Origin: Oreohelix idahoensis
Taxonomy: Eukaryota > Mollusca > Gastropoda > Stylommatophora > Oreohelicidae
Direction: 5' to 3'
DNA length: 64,000 nt
Assembly (NCBI GenBank): GCA_024509875.1
Contig: JAMPIV010003467.1
Location: 434,001 to 498,000, forward strand
Numbering within the stretch: position 1 is the first letter of the stretch; each line of letters begins with the position of its first letter. Shown piece after piece: positions 44,484 to 56,865 of the stretch. The translations under genes were made by a program, and so were the position numbers. Below the pieces are notes generated by a model, which was given only the letters and a program-made list of their open reading frames with translations, was not told the DNA's origin and ran no database searches.

Positions 44484-47377
44484 AGAGATGAGGAACTACA
44501 AAATACATATCCTGGGAATAAGCGAGAGCAGATGGACAGGGAAGGGGAGAATAAAAACAGCCACAGGGGAAACAGTACTTTATTCTGGCAAAGAGGATGG
44601 TCAGCACAACGAAGGGTAGCCATTATCCTGAAGAAAGGAATGGAAAGGTCTTTACTGGAATGGAAACCCATCAACATCAGACTGATAAGAGCAAGACTGA
44701 GTGGGAGATTCACCAACACCACAATTATACAATGCTACGCACCACCAAACGACAGCGATGAAGAGATCAAGGATGAGTTCTATCAACAGGTACAAAAGGA
44801 AATGGAAACTACACCCAGGTACGATCTTATTATAGTAATGGGAGACCTAAATGCGAAAGTGGGAGCACACAATAATTATAACGAAAGAGTAATGGGGAAA
44901 TGCGGCTGTGGAACAGTAAATGAGAATGGGGACAAATTAATAAGCTTCTGCAGTATTAACAACCTGGTCATTGGAGGAACACTTTTTTCACACAAAAAAG
45001 TGCAAAAGTTAACATGGGAATCACCAAACGGACGAGACAGAAACCAAATAGATCACATAATGATCAAAGGCAGATGGAGACATGCACAACAAGACGTGAA
45101 AGTAAGAAGAGGCGCAGATGTGGGAAGTGATCATCACCTAGTAGTAGCAAGACTGAAGGTGAAACTCAGAGCTGCTGGACCAATTGCAGTCAAACAGAAA
45201 AGATATAACATCACGAAACTTAAGGATCCCCTCACCAGAAAAGCTTTCGTGGTCGACGTAAAGAGACGATATCAGATTACCAAAAGCAAGGAAAGAACAG
45301 AGACCGATGATGTTGACCAGAGATTCAACACCATCTCAACAACATACAAGGAAAGCAGCAAGTCATGCTTAGGATTCCAGGAAAGAAAGAGCCAAGACTG
45401 GATAATACCAGATACGCTAAACACCATAGCGAAGAGAGAGGAAATGAAAAGAAAGAAAACAGAAGCTAAGTCTCCCTGGTTAAAGGCAATATATAGTGAA
45501 CAGTACAGACAGCTGGACAAGGAAGTTAAACGTCAAACCCGTGCTAACAAAAGGACATTTCTGGATGACCCTGCAAGACAGGCTGAAGAGGCAGCACTGA
45601 GAAATGAACAAAGCACAGTATACAAAATAACTAAAATCATCAGCGGAAAACGAGTTGCAAACAACATTACATTGGTAAGAGATAAGCAAGGAAATCTCAT
45701 CACGACAGTAGAGGGACAAGAAACAAGATGGGCAGAGCATTTCAGAGAAACTCTGAATAAGGAACCACCAGAGACACAATTGAATGTTCCTGTGGCTGAA
45801 AATGATCTAGATGTTAATACAGACATTCCACGAAAAGAAGAAATCATCACAGCAATCAAAGGGTTAAAGAATGGAAAAGCTCCTGGCCATGATAACTTAA
45901 ATACAGAGCTATTTAAGACAGACCCTGAGCTAGCAGCAGAACTATTAGAACCACTATTTGCACAAGTCTGGAAACACCATCAGAGTGGAATAAAGGAATA
46001 ATTGTCAAATTGCCCAAGAAGGGAGATCTTGCAGACTGCAATAATTGGAGAGGAATAACTCTTCTCTCAGTTCCCAGCAAAATACTAGGCGGGATAATTA
46101 TACAGAGAATTTCAAAAGCAGTAGACCACAAACTGAAGAAAGAACAAGCAGGATTTAGAAAGAACAGAAGATGTGTAGATCATATATTCACTCTCAGGAA
46201 CATTATAGAGCAGTGCTCAGAATGGCAAAGACAGCTGTACATCAATTTCGTTGATTTTGAAAAGGCTTTTGACAGCATACATAGGGACAGTTTGTGGAAA
46301 ATACTGAGGGCTTATGGAATTCCAAGCTGCATAGTGTCAATCATAAAAAGCCTCTATGCAAACTTTACGTGTAGTGTTGGGCAGAGCAACCTAACCTTTG
46401 AGGTGAAGACAGGAGTACAACAGGGATGCCCCTTATCAATCACTCTATTTTTAACAGTCATAGACTGGGTGATGCGACAGACAACAGAGGGCAGTCCAAG
46501 AGGAATAAGGTGGACTACATTTTCTACATCGGAAGATCTGGAATATGCAGATGACATTGCACTACTAGCACATTCACATCAACACATCCAGGAAAAACCG
46601 GATAGACTTAATAAGTTTAGCCAGCAGGTGGGCTTGAACATCAATTTAAAGAAGTCAGAGGTCATGACGCTCAATGTGAGCAACCCTGAGCCCATATCAA
46701 TAAGGAATTAGCAAGCAACTGGTACAGACAGACACCTTCACATACCTAGGATGCATTGTAACACCAGACGGCGGGGCAGGCAAAGACATCAACATCAGAA
46801 TTAATAAGGCAAGAACAGCCTTTTTTAGCCTAAACAACATCTGGAAGTCCTCTCAATACAGCACAAGCACAAAATTAAGATTGTATCAGAGCTGCGTGCT
46901 TTCTGTGCTTCTCTATGGTGCGGAATGCTGGAGAGTTACAGAGAAGGAAATGTCGAAATTGTCCTCTTTTCACACAACTTGCCTAAGAAAAATTCACCGA
47001 ATCTTTTGGCCCAGTACCATCACCAACCAAGATCTGCTTGCTCGGAGCAAGCAAGAGGACATGCACACCTTCATAGCTGGCAGACGCTGGAGCTGGGTTG
47101 GTCATGTCCTCAGAAGAGACCCCGATGCCATCACAAGAACAGCTATGCTTTGGACCCCTGAAGGAAAACGAAAGAGAGGCCGACCAAAAACAACCTGGCG
47201 GAGGACTGTGGAGGCTGAGATGCAAAGAATGAACCAAAGTTGGGGAACTGTACGAAGGATGGCCACCGACCGAGCAAAGTGGAATCAATTTGTTGTTGCC
47301 TTACAAGACGCCACTAGGCGTGATGGCCACTGACTGCTTTGACGGTCGATGGCTAAGGATCAAAGAAGAAGAAGAAT
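44484..47377 (+). mobile_element. RTE-like LINE, copy 1
   Basis: A non-LTR retrotransposon lacking only its 5' end. It runs from within the APE-type endonuclease, through RT, to a (GAA)n 3' tail ending at 47377. Its tail is joined directly to a second, shorter copy of the same family. No TSD could be fixed because both junctions are simple sequence. Confidence 0.9.
44488..47332 (+). pseudogene. LINE endonuclease-RT polyprotein, copy 1, broken
   Basis: The protein would nick target DNA and reverse-transcribe LINE RNA at the nick. The endonuclease starts in one frame from 44488 ('YKIHILGISESRWTGKGR'), shifts near 44610, and continues with 'VMGDLNAKVGAH', 'NQIDHIMIKGRWRHA' and 'GSDHHLVVARLKVK', the usual APE motifs. 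A linker leads to RT, which opens with 'LKNGKAPGHDNLNTELF'. A short deletion near 45985 shifts the frame into 'WRGITLLSVPSKI', 'EQAGFRKNRRCVDHI', 'VDFEKAFDSIHR' and the active site 'YADDIALLAHS'. A TAG and shift near 46708 precede the C-terminus ('WVGHVLRRDPDAITRTAMLW', 'GRPKTTWRRTVEAEM'), which ends at 47332. At least three frame breaks make it inactive. The clade is RTE-like by RT motifs. Confidence 0.92.
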
Positions 47378-48869
47378 GATAACTTAAATGCAGAGCTATT
47401 TAAGACAGACCCACATCTAGCAGCAGAACTATTAGAACCACTATTTGCACAAGTCTGGAAAACGGGGGACAACACCAACAGAGTGGAGCAAAGGAATAAT
47501 TGTCAAATTGCCCAAGAAGGGAGATCTTGCAGACTGCAATTATTGGAGAGGAATAACTCTCCTCTCAGTTCCCAGCAAAATACTAGGCAGGATAATTATA
47601 CAGAGAATCTCAAAAGCAGTAGACCACAAACTGAGGAAAGAACAAGCAGGATTTAGAAAGAACAGAAGATGTGAAGATCATATATTTACCCTCAGGAACA
47701 TTATAGAGCAGTGATCAGAATGGCAAAGACAGCTGTACATTAATTTCGTTGATTTTGAAAAGGCTTTTGATAGCATACATAGGGTCAGTTTATGGAAAAT
47801 ACTGAGGGCTTGTGGAATTCCAAGCTGCATAGTGTCAATCATAAAAAGCCTTTATGCCAACTTTACGTGTAGCATTGGGCAGAGCAACCTAACCTTTGAA
47901 GTGAAGACAGGAGTACCACAGGGATGCCCCTTATCAACCACTCTATTGTTAACAGTCATAAACTGGGTGATGCGCCAGACAACACAGGGCAGTCCAAGAG
48001 GAATAAAATGGACTACATTTTCTACATTGGAAGATTTGGAATATGCAGATGACATTGCACTGCTAGCACATTCACATCAACACATCCAGGAAAAGACGGA
48101 TAGACTTAATAAGTATAGCCAGCAGTGGGCTTGAACATCAACCTAAAGAAGACAGAGGTCGTGACGCTCAATGTGATCTACCCTGAGCCCATATCAGTAA
48201 GGAATCAGCAGCTGGAACAGACAGACGCCTTAACATACCTAGGATGCATTGTAACACCAGACGGCGGAGCAAGCAAAGACATCAACAACAGAATGAACAA
48301 AGGAAGAACAGCCTTTTTTAATCTAAACAACATCTGGAAGTCCTCTCAGTACAGTACAAGCACAAAATTAGGATTATATCAGAGCTGTGTGATTTCTGTG
48401 CTTCTCTGTGGCGCGGAGAGCTGGAGAGTTACAGAGAAGGAAATGTCGAAATTGTCCTTTTTCACACAACATGCATAAGAGAAATTCACCAAATCTTTTG
48501 GCCAAATACCATCACCAACCAAGATCTGCTTACTCGGAGCAAGCAAGAGGACATGCACACCATCATAGCTGGCAGACGCTGGAGCTGGGTTGGCCATGTC
48601 CTCAGAAGTGACCCCGTTGCCATCACAAGAACAGCTATGTTATGGACCCCAGAAGGAAAACGAAAGAGAGGCCGACCAAAAAACATCTTGGCGGAGGACA
48701 GAGGAGGCTGAGATGCAAAGAATGAACCAGAGTTGGGGCACTGTACGAAGGATAGCCACCGACCGAGCAAAGTGGAATCAGTTTGTTGTTGCCCTACAAG
48801 ATGCCACCAGGCGTGATGGCCACTGACTGCTTCGATGGTCGGCGGCTAAGGATCAAAGAAGAAGAAGAA
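47378..48869 (+). mobile_element. RTE-like LINE, copy 2, 5'-truncated
   Basis: It begins at the codon context 'HDNLNTEL' (about 45890 in copy 1), exactly where the (GAA)n tail of copy 1 ends, and runs to its own (GAA)n tail at about 48855-48869. The tail passes directly into (TA)n. The head-to-tail junction suggests that the first tail served as target for the second insertion. Confidence 0.9.
47384..48825 (+). pseudogene. LINE RT remnant, copy 2, broken
   Basis: Fragment of the same polyprotein from the RT N-terminus to the C-terminal end. Motifs include 'PTEWSKGIIVKLPKKGDL', 'EQAGFRKNRRCEDHIFTL', 'VDFEKAFDSIHR', 'GVPQGCPLSTTLL' and 'YADDIALLAHS'. Breaks include a shift near 47470, an in-frame TGA at 47713-47715, a shift near 48125 and another near 48470. 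The C-terminus retains 'GRPKNILAEDR'-like sequence in a shifted frame, and 'QDATRRDGH' closes it at 48825. The endonuclease is absent through truncation. Comparison with copy 1 shows that lesions are private to each copy. Confidence 0.9.
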
Positions 48870-48870
48870 G

Positions 48871-48970
<100 letters not shown>

Positions 48971-49012
48971 GAGGGGCGTTCAGAAAGTAATGCACAAAAT
49001 CGTTTTTCTCAG

Positions 49013-50703
49013 CTAATAATGAAGGTAAAAGAAAGAAAATAAACAAACCATGGGTTACAGATGACATTCTGAAGTTATGTGATACACGGCGGGAAATGAA
49101 AAAGGTTAAGAAAGAGGTTCCTGAAGCAGCGTGGCAATACAGTATGGTGAATAAAAATATTAGAAAGAAAATGAAACAGGCCAAAGAAAAATGGGTAGCT
49201 GATCAATGTGATCCATTAATACGGGGCTAAGAAAAGGTAACAGCAAGGCAGCGTTTGGCACATTAAGAAGACTATCAAACCTCCAACAGCCCAAGGTAAC
49301 TGTCATAGAAGATAGCAATGGGGCTCTGCTCAATGAAAAAATAGCTGTAATGAGAAGGTGGACAGAATATTGTAAAGAATTATGTAACTGTAAACTCGAC
49401 ACTGACTATAGCATATTAAACAACATTCAGTGCGAAAACAGGGAACTCGGAAATGCAGCAATATTACGGGAAGAAGTGGAAGAAGCTATATGTTCGATGA
49501 AAGGAGGGAAGTCACCGGGTGTGGATAATATCCCAGCAGAGCTCTTGAAATATGGAGGACCAGATATAGTAAAAATCATGACAACAATTTGCCAGAAGAT
49601 ATGGAGTACAAAAAAATGGTCAAAAGATGGACGCAGTCATTAGTAATACCGCTTCCAAAGAAAGGAAATCTAAAAATGTGCAAGAACTACAGAACGATTA
49701 GCCTTATTAGTCATCCAAGTAAGGTGATGTTAAGGATACTCTAGAACCGAATAAAACAGAAATCAGAAGAAATCTTGTCTGAGGAACAGGCTGGCTTTAG
49801 ACCAAAAAGAAGTACCTCAGAACAAATCTTCAATATTAGATTACTGATCGAAAAACATCTACAGCATCAACACGATTTATACCATAACTTCATCGATTTC
49901 ACAAAAGCCTTCGATCGAGTCTGGCATGAAGGATTATGGCAAATAATGAGAAAATTCAATTTTGATACCAACATCATAGATATCATTGAAGCACTATACA
50001 ATGTCGCAAGCAGTGCTGTTTTTGCAAGCAATGACATTGGAGAATTTTTCAAAACAACTGTAGGAGTTCGCCAGGGATGTATCCAGGGATGTATTATGCA
50101 GGAGGCTCTCTACGATTATAAAACAACCATATCGATTGGAGGCCGTCCTCTTTGCAATCTACGTTTTGCTGATGATATTGATCTTATAGCTGGAACAGAA
50201 TCAGAACTTCAAGACCTTACCTCTAGACTGGAGAAAGTAACAAGAACGTATGGGATGGAAATTAATATAGAAAAAAAGCAAGATATTGGTGAATAGCCAT
50301 AAGAAACATGTTCCGACCAACATTACGTTAAATGGGCAAACGTTAGAAGAAGTTAACACCTTTAAATATCTCGGGTCCACTATATGTAGTGATGGAAGAT
50401 CAAGTAAAGAAATCAAGACAAGAGTTGAGATGGCCTCAGCTGCCATGACAAGGCTCAATGTGATCTGGAAAAGTAACATCAATTTTCCTGTGAAGATCAC
50501 ATTATACAAATCACTTGTATTATCTATTCCCTTGTATGGGTGTGAGGCCTGGACACTCACTGCAGATACGGAGCGAAGGATTCAGGCTTTCGAGTATAAA
50601 TGTTATAGAAGAATTTTGCACATTTGCTACAAAAAGCACAAAACAAATGATGCTTCCACCATGGCACCCCTACGACCCATGACGGGTTACGGGTTGAGAT
50701 GAT
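49013..50703 (+). pseudogene. LINE RT remnant inside mariner, broken
   Basis: The remnant contains the pre-RT linker ('KKVKKEVPEAAWQYSMV', with a stop after 'DPLIRG'), then 'MKGGKSPGVDNIPAELLKYG', 'EEQAGFRPKRSTSEQIFNI', 'NFIDFTKAFDRVWHEGLW', 'GVRQGC' and the active-site 'RFADDIDLIAG'. Between 'RQGC' and 'IMQEALYDYKT' about 20 residues usual in this motif block are missing and replaced by a duplicated 'QGCI', so RT is internally deleted at about 50075-50100. The tail has 'KYLGSTICSDGRSSKEIKTR' and 'LYGCEAWTLTADTERRIQ'. There are several frame changes (near 49230, 49620 and 50285) and a TAG at 49743. It is inactive. Confidence 0.9.
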
Positions 50704-50714
50704 GAGATGATGAA
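49013..50714 (+). mobile_element. RTE-like LINE inserted in mariner
   Basis: A different LINE subfamily from 44484. It is 5'-truncated (no endonuclease) and ends in a (GATGA)-type tail at about 50695-50714. It begins directly after the left mariner TIR. I could not fix a target duplication. Confidence 0.8.
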
Positions 50715-50825
50715 TAAAGACAGAAGCTTGAAATTTTTGCATACTTCAAATATGGCATGTGCCAATTGTGTGCACTAAATTGCACTACAACCGGCCAAAT
50801 AATACGGCTGCCCTAAACCGTTGAA

Positions 50826-51881
50826 ATGGAGCGTGTTATAAGCAGCGAATTGTGATAGAATTTCTCGATACAGAGAAGGAAACTGTTGTGCATATTCACA
50901 AGCGTCTATATGATGTGTATGGAAGTTTTGCAGTCGACAGGAGTACAGTCAGTCGCTGGGTTTAGAGAATCAAAGAATCAGGAAGTGAAGATACGGAGCT
51001 GCTTGATCGGCCGCGCTGTGGACGTCCTGCCACAGCCACCAACGCAGAAATGTTGAAATGCGCTGAGGGCATTATTTTTACTGATAGGCGAATCACTACT
51101 CAATAATTGGCCTTACAGCTGTCAGTCAGCATTGGTACTGCAAATGCAGTTATAAAAACTCTCGGATTTTCTAAGGTTTGCGCAAGATGGGTTCCTCGAA
51201 GTCTCATAAATGACCACCGATTGCAAAGGAAAGCAATTTCTTCTGAATTGTTGGAGCGTTTCAATGCTGATGGAGAGAACTTTTTGGCTAAGATCGTTAC
51301 AGGCGACGAAACCTGGGCACATCATTTTGAACCTGAGACAAAAAGACATTAAATGGAGTGGCATCATCCGCAATCACCAAGAAGAAAGAAATTCAAGACA
51401 ATTCCTTCAGCTGGAAAGGTCATGATCACTGTCTTTTGGGACGTTAAAGGTGTGATTCTTGTGGACGTTATGCCAAGAGGAGAGACAATCAATTCGCAAG
51501 CTTACATTAAGACATTGAAAAAAACTCAATCAACGTTTTCGCAGAGTTCGGCCGCACATGAATCCAGCAGACCTGCTTCTCCTTCACGACAATGCGCGCC
51601 CTCACACAAGTCTGGCAACACGGGAAGCAATCACCAAATTGGGTTGGACTGTACTACCCCATCCACCCTATAGTCCCGATTTGGCACCCTCTGATTTTCA
51701 TATATTTGGTTCACTTAAAGATGCACTCCGTGGGACAAGGTTTGAAGATGATGAAGGAGTGATTCATGCAGCGAAGAAATTGCTACATGATCAAGACAAA
51801 ATCTGGTACGGGCTAGGGATACATGCACTTGTTTCGCGCTGGCATAAAGCCGTACAAGTTGATGGGGATTATGTTGAATAA
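50826..51881 (+). pseudogene. mariner transposase (D,D34D), broken
   Basis: The gene would encode a mariner transposase, catalysing cut-and-paste into TA. The N-terminal HTH region reads 'IEFLDTEKETVVHIHKRLYD' and 'RSTVSRWV'. The triad is visible: D in 'IVTGDETWAHHF', D in 'LLHDNARPHTS' and D in 'SPDLAPSDFHIF', with 34 residues between the last two, the mariner signature. Lesions are a shift just after the ATG at 50826, in-frame stops after 'SRWV', after 'RITTQ' and after 'PETKRH', and a shift at the A7 run 51518-51524. The C-terminal part is open to 51881. It is inactive without repair. Confidence 0.93.
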
Positions 51882-51991
51882 TACCGATGTTTACATGACA
51901 TATCCATGTATATTGTGTATAAATGTCCTGCTTTTTTAATAAACAGCTCCTGAGAAAAACGATGTGGCGCATTACTTTCTGAACGCCCCTC

Positions 51992-52002
<11 letters not shown>

Positions 52003-52079
<77 letters not shown>
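52003..52079. repeat. (TA)n tract 2
   Basis: Pure TA repeat preceded by a short (TG)n, directly right of the mariner and left of the 2.6-kb unit copy 2. Confidence 0.97.
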
Positions 52080-52081
<2 letters not shown>

Positions 52082-52082
52082 T

Positions 52083-54845
52083 GTGACGTATAATGGAAAT
52101 ATAGCCTACAGTATCTGACAGTCTTTCGTGACCTCGTAGCGTTCTATGATTTGCTAGCAAATCCATGCATTTACAGCCTGCGTTTACTCACTTTTTAATC
52201 CACGCCTCTTTTCCTTGAACATAAACAAACGAAGTTGTTTACCAACTTTCGCGACCTGCCTGTCATAGCGGTGAGCGAATAGGGTTTGTTTATCAAGTTT
52301 CTCACCAGACCTTTTTGAAGTAGTCGCACGGGCAAAAATAGTTCCCCGTGTACCCTTGGAAGATCGTATACAGAGGGGAGTTAACGCTTTGATCTTCAGA
52401 AGCGGGGAAAATCTCCGTGGAACCCATTACACGGTTGTAAGTCTCTGATGTCGATTAGCAACGCCCGACAGAGCGACCGTGAAAGCCTTTTATCTGGGGA
52501 ACTTAGTTTTCTGATTCTCTGCTATGCACAATAGTGGAAAAGTAGCATCCTCTAGAGATCCGATAAACATGATGATATATAAACTGTGTCTTCCGAAACC
52601 AGCTATCAGATGTCACTCAGAATTTTTCGGATAGTCTAAACACGTAGTCTAGAACCATTGTGGAAGATGTGTTAATAGTATTCGTGGGGATTGTCATTCT
52701 GATGTTCTGGTAATAGAAATTAGTGCTTAAATGTTAAAGTGTTAAAGCTTTTACCATTTTAATTCGCTTAGAGTTCTAGCTGTTACAACCAGTGAAATAA
52801 TAACGAGTAGCTGTTCCATGCCAGATGTTTCAGTTGTAATGTTAATTTTAACAATCCCGCTTTCTCACACAAGAAGATACGGTTTAGCTGACTGATATTA
52901 TATGCTAGGCGCTACTGATAGTGGACCATAAAACTCACGTTATATTTCATTTTGTGTATTTATAGTAAGTGACTATTATTTAATACCATACGATGATCAA
53001 CAGACGCCGACAATTTGATAGCTATTAACAACAAGCGATATTTATGTAAGTGCGGGTATGAATAATTAAATAATAATAATTGACATTCTACGCTAATTGT
53101 TACAGCGCGAGCAAGGGCAGGGAGGGGGGCATACCTTCATCCGACCTGAAATTGCAGCGCGGGCGAAAAGCGACGCCCGATAGAATAGGCTAAAACACCG
53201 CGTGCCTTTTAACTTTAATCAGGACTGACGGAGTGGATAAGAGATCATATTTGTCCCTTCCGTGTGTATATGTAGATATATAGAATAGTAGCATTTTTTC
53301 CATAATGTTTCTTTATTCTTAGGCAGACCTGATCACAAGAGCGGCCAGCGGTTTTTTTCTTCATTTACTGATTGATTAATGTTGTCTTCTTCTTGGCTTA
53401 CGCGTCCCCAAGTTCATTTGTGAACAGGATTGGCCAAAGAGACAAAGTAACATTTTAAGTGGTAAATGTAACTGGACTTATATAACTCAGAAATAATGTG
53501 TTCAATTTTATCGGTCCACATGGTTGTGAATCCAAATAACATTTCTCCCGACTTTTGACTGTCGTATCCAAGTGGATTTTATCCAGAAGAGTTAAGCTGT
53601 TTCATAATCGGCATTCACCATAGAGCGAGACGATAGGATTACCATCATTTAACAATTGTAACAGTATTTAGCAACCAGATGTTTCCCAATACTGGAAGTA
53701 TTTTTCCTCTGCTTACTGTGAACCCAAGATCTCGGTTTCTACACTAACCATTCGAAGTGACATTTGTCCATCCAGGAATAAACCACCAAATTAGGCGTCC
53801 ACCTTATTAATATAAAATGGGCCGCGGTAGCATAGTGGTTAGTGCACTGGCTTCCTAGCTCAGTGGTCTATGGTTCGGTCCCCAGATGAGGTGGGATTTT
53901 TTTAGGCCGCAAACGGCTCCTGTGTCGACCCAGCCCCAAATGGGTACCAGAGCAACTCTGGGAAGTTTAAGGCGGCCGGCGTGATGCTGACCACATCACC
54001 CCTAGTGTGCCGACGGTCAAGAAAATATGGGCCTAACACCATATTCCCAATATTCCTCAATGGGCGTATAACGGGATCCTTTACCTTTTTTTCCCTTATT
54101 AATATTATTTATTAAGAGATGGACTGGGGCCAATTTGGAAGATAAAACACTGGCAATTTTATATTCAGGATAATTGTATTCCCAAGGGATCACCAAGAGT
54201 AGGTAAGGAGCGATTGAGTGGCCACGTAAGACAGATAGAGTGAATATCTTTCTTTGTTACAGAAACTGTACCATCCCTGATTTTGCTTAAAAAATTGTTT
54301 ACTTTACTGGGTAGCATTTAGCAGGAACTTTGTTTTTTTCTTTACTGTCTATTGTGTAACACAGTGCTAACCTTTGACCTTTGGGGTTATTAACTTGTTG
54401 GGTTCTTGTCTCAATAAGGGGAGGGCACATTTTTTCTGTAATTTCCTGTGCATGTAAATCTGATTTGATTTGATCTTGTCTTTAGATATTTGGTGTTGTC
54501 AAGTTTAATGATAAAAAACAACAAAAGAAACTTAACTTTGTGTGTTGGTCAGCCCCATACCCAATTAACTATAGTTTTTCACGTTAGTGTGTCTTGTTAT
54601 CACATAGTTGTGTGTGTGTGTGTAGTTAAACTTATTTTTACATGTATTGGGAGGGAAAGATTGTCTTGTACTATATTATAGTCGTATAGATAGACTGGAT
54701 TAGAGAAACTACTTATTACAGAGACAGATCTTCTCCTTAAACTAGTCACTCGTGAAATCTATTTCTCACTCCTTTATTTCTCACGTACTTATCACCATCC
54801 ACTCTACTCAGACGGGACCATAAATAACTTCCAAACCTATCTGAT
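52083..54845 (+). repeat. Unknown 2.6-kb duplicated unit, copy 2
   Basis: Colinear with 26413-28985. Its ends coincide with (TA)n tracts on both sides, starting three bases after tract 2 and ending at tract 3. It contains a SINE at 53814-54093 that is absent from copy 1. No frame longer than about 65 codons is conserved between the copies, which argues against a protein-coding origin. Confidence 0.85.
53814..54093 (+). mobile_element. tRNA-derived SINE, copy 4 (full length)
   Basis: Head 'ggccgcggtagcatagtgg', B box 'tggttcggtcccc' (one change from consensus), shared body and a T-rich tail. A 12-bp duplication 'ccttattaatat' lies at 53802-53813 and 54094-54105. The paralogous 2.6-kb unit at about 28165 is the empty site. 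Confidence 0.92.
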
Positions 54846-54848
54846 TAC

Positions 54849-54961
<113 letters not shown>

Positions 54962-55185
54962 TGAAGCACATTAAAAACGCACCACCTGTATAATCCAGGT
55001 ACAGAGTGTGAAATGTAAATATAAGTGTTTACACGTTTACATATTAGGAATCTTTATTCATTTTCCTATGAATCCATGCTGGTCATTAATTTGTACATTT
55101 GATTGTTATGAAATTCATTGCATTCTATGCAGGCAAGGGAGAAAACCAAAAATGCAACCAATAAAAAAATTCATTCACACTATCC

Positions 55186-56190
55186 TCAGTATCTGGTATG
55201 TCCACCGTGTGCTTGCAAACAAGCTTGGCAGCGGCTCCGCATGGAACGCACAAGTCTCTTAAGTAAATTCCGGGGAATCAAGTCCAATTCACGTGTAAGA
55301 GCAGCTTCCAGCTGTTGCAGATTAGCTGGAGAACCTTGCCTGTAAACTCTGCGTCCAAGCTCGTCCCACAGATGTTCTATAGGGGACATGTCTGGCGACA
55401 GGGCAGGCCAATCAATCGTCACAATGTTCTGCTGCTGTAGATATTGCTGCGTAATGCATGCGGTGTGCGCACGTGCGTTATCCTGCTGGAGAAGCTGCCA
55501 GTCTGGATAATTTGTGAACGCAGGAGTAACCAATGCATCCAGATCCTCATCTCGATATGTCACAGCATTAACATTGCCACGGAAGACGTGAAGACGCAAG
55601 TGACGGTGAAAACTGAATCCTCCCCAAATGTGAATACTGCCACCACCAAATCGGTTGTGCTGACGAACACAGCAATCTGCAAAGCGCTCTCCACACCATC
55701 GCCAAATCCGCATACGTCCATCAGCAAAGGATACGTTGAATCTGCTCTCGTCTGTGAATAGGACAGCATTCCACTGCAGTCTAGTCCATCTGACATGTTA
55801 CTCTGCCCATTGCAGGCGCTGCTGACGATGTCTGTGAGTCAAGTTTGGCCCAACATAAGGTCGTCTTGCAGTAAGGCCTGTATCTCTGAGTCGTCGTTTG
55901 ACTGTCATTCGAGAGACTTTCCCACGTCCACCCACTATTGCTCTTGCTGTTTGACTTGCCGGGAGAGAATGATTCCTTAGGTGACTCAGCACAATATGAC
56001 GATCTTGCGCAGGGGTAGTAACTCGTGGTTGGCCACTCCGAAGTCTATCCCGGGCACTGCCAGTGGTTCCGTAACGTTCATTGAGACGTACAATAGTGCT
56101 GTTCATCCGTCTGACAATGGCCCGCGAGCTCATTCCGGTCTCCAACATACTAATGGCTTGTTGGCGGTCGTTTTCAGATAGTCGTGGCAT
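55186..56190 (-). pseudogene. Tc1-like transposase 2 (DD34E), one stop codon
   Basis: The best start is the ATG at 56190, giving 'MPRLSENDRQQAISMLETG', a typical Tc1 N-terminus; the upstream ATG at 56271 lies in the SINE junction region. HTH segments ('SSRAIVRRMN', 'RLRSGQPRVTT') are followed by the triad: D in 'FTDESRFNVS', D in 'QQDNARAHTA' and E in 'SPIEHLWDEL', with 34 residues between the last two. The only break is an in-frame TAA at 55798-55800 after 'LQWAE'. Reading continues in the same frame to 55186, ending 'HGGHTRY'. Among the DNA transposons here it is the closest to intact. The SINE sits about 65 bp upstream of the ATG, within the element's 5' leader. Confidence 0.94.
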
Positions 56191-56254
56191 TTCAAGCACA
56201 TGTACTAGGTGTTTTATCTCAACGGAATTTTTATACCGAGTATACTGCCACAAC

Positions 56255-56525
56255 TGGAGCCGCGGTAGCATAGTGTTTAGTGAACTGGCTTCCTAGCTCA
56301 GTGGTCTATGGTTCGATACCCAGATGAATTTTTTAGGCCACAAACGGCTCCTGGGTCGACCCAGCCCCAAATGAGAACTAGAGCAATTCTGGGAAGGTTA
56401 AGGCGGCCGTCGTGATGCCGACCACATCATCCCTCGTGTGCCGACGGTCAAGATAATATGGGTCTAACACATATTCCCAATATGCCTCAATGGGCGTGTA
56501 ACGGGTTCCTTTACATTTACCCTTT
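56255..56525 (+). mobile_element. tRNA-derived SINE, copy 5, inside Tc1-like 2
   Basis: Full-length SINE with head 'agccgcggtagcatagtg', B box 'ggttcgatacc' and end 'gggttcctttac'. A perfect 14-bp duplication 'tatactgccacaac' lies at 56241-56254 and 56526-56539. It is antisense to the transposase and younger than the Tc1-like element. Confidence 0.93.
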
Positions 56526-56767
56526 TATACTGCCACAACGCGTACACATTTTCAGGGTCATAGCTGTTGGAAATCGTGTTGCACGTGTACCTTTCATAGT
56601 TTTCATGAGTCTGTACACAAACCTGTGGGTAGAATCATGCACTTTCCATTCCAGCAGCCATTCGATCTCTACCTCATGACAAACACGGGGAAAATCCATT
56701 CCCACTCTTTTTTTCCAGCGTCTCGGCATCAGTATATATAATAGTGGTGCGTTTTTAATGTGCTTCA

Positions 56768-56768
<1 letters not shown>

Positions 56769-56860
<92 letters not shown>
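56769..56860. repeat. (TA)n tract 4
   Basis: About 90 bp of TA between the right TIR of Tc1-like 2 and the LTR of the LIN28-module element. Confidence 0.97.
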
Positions 56861-56865
<5 letters not shown>

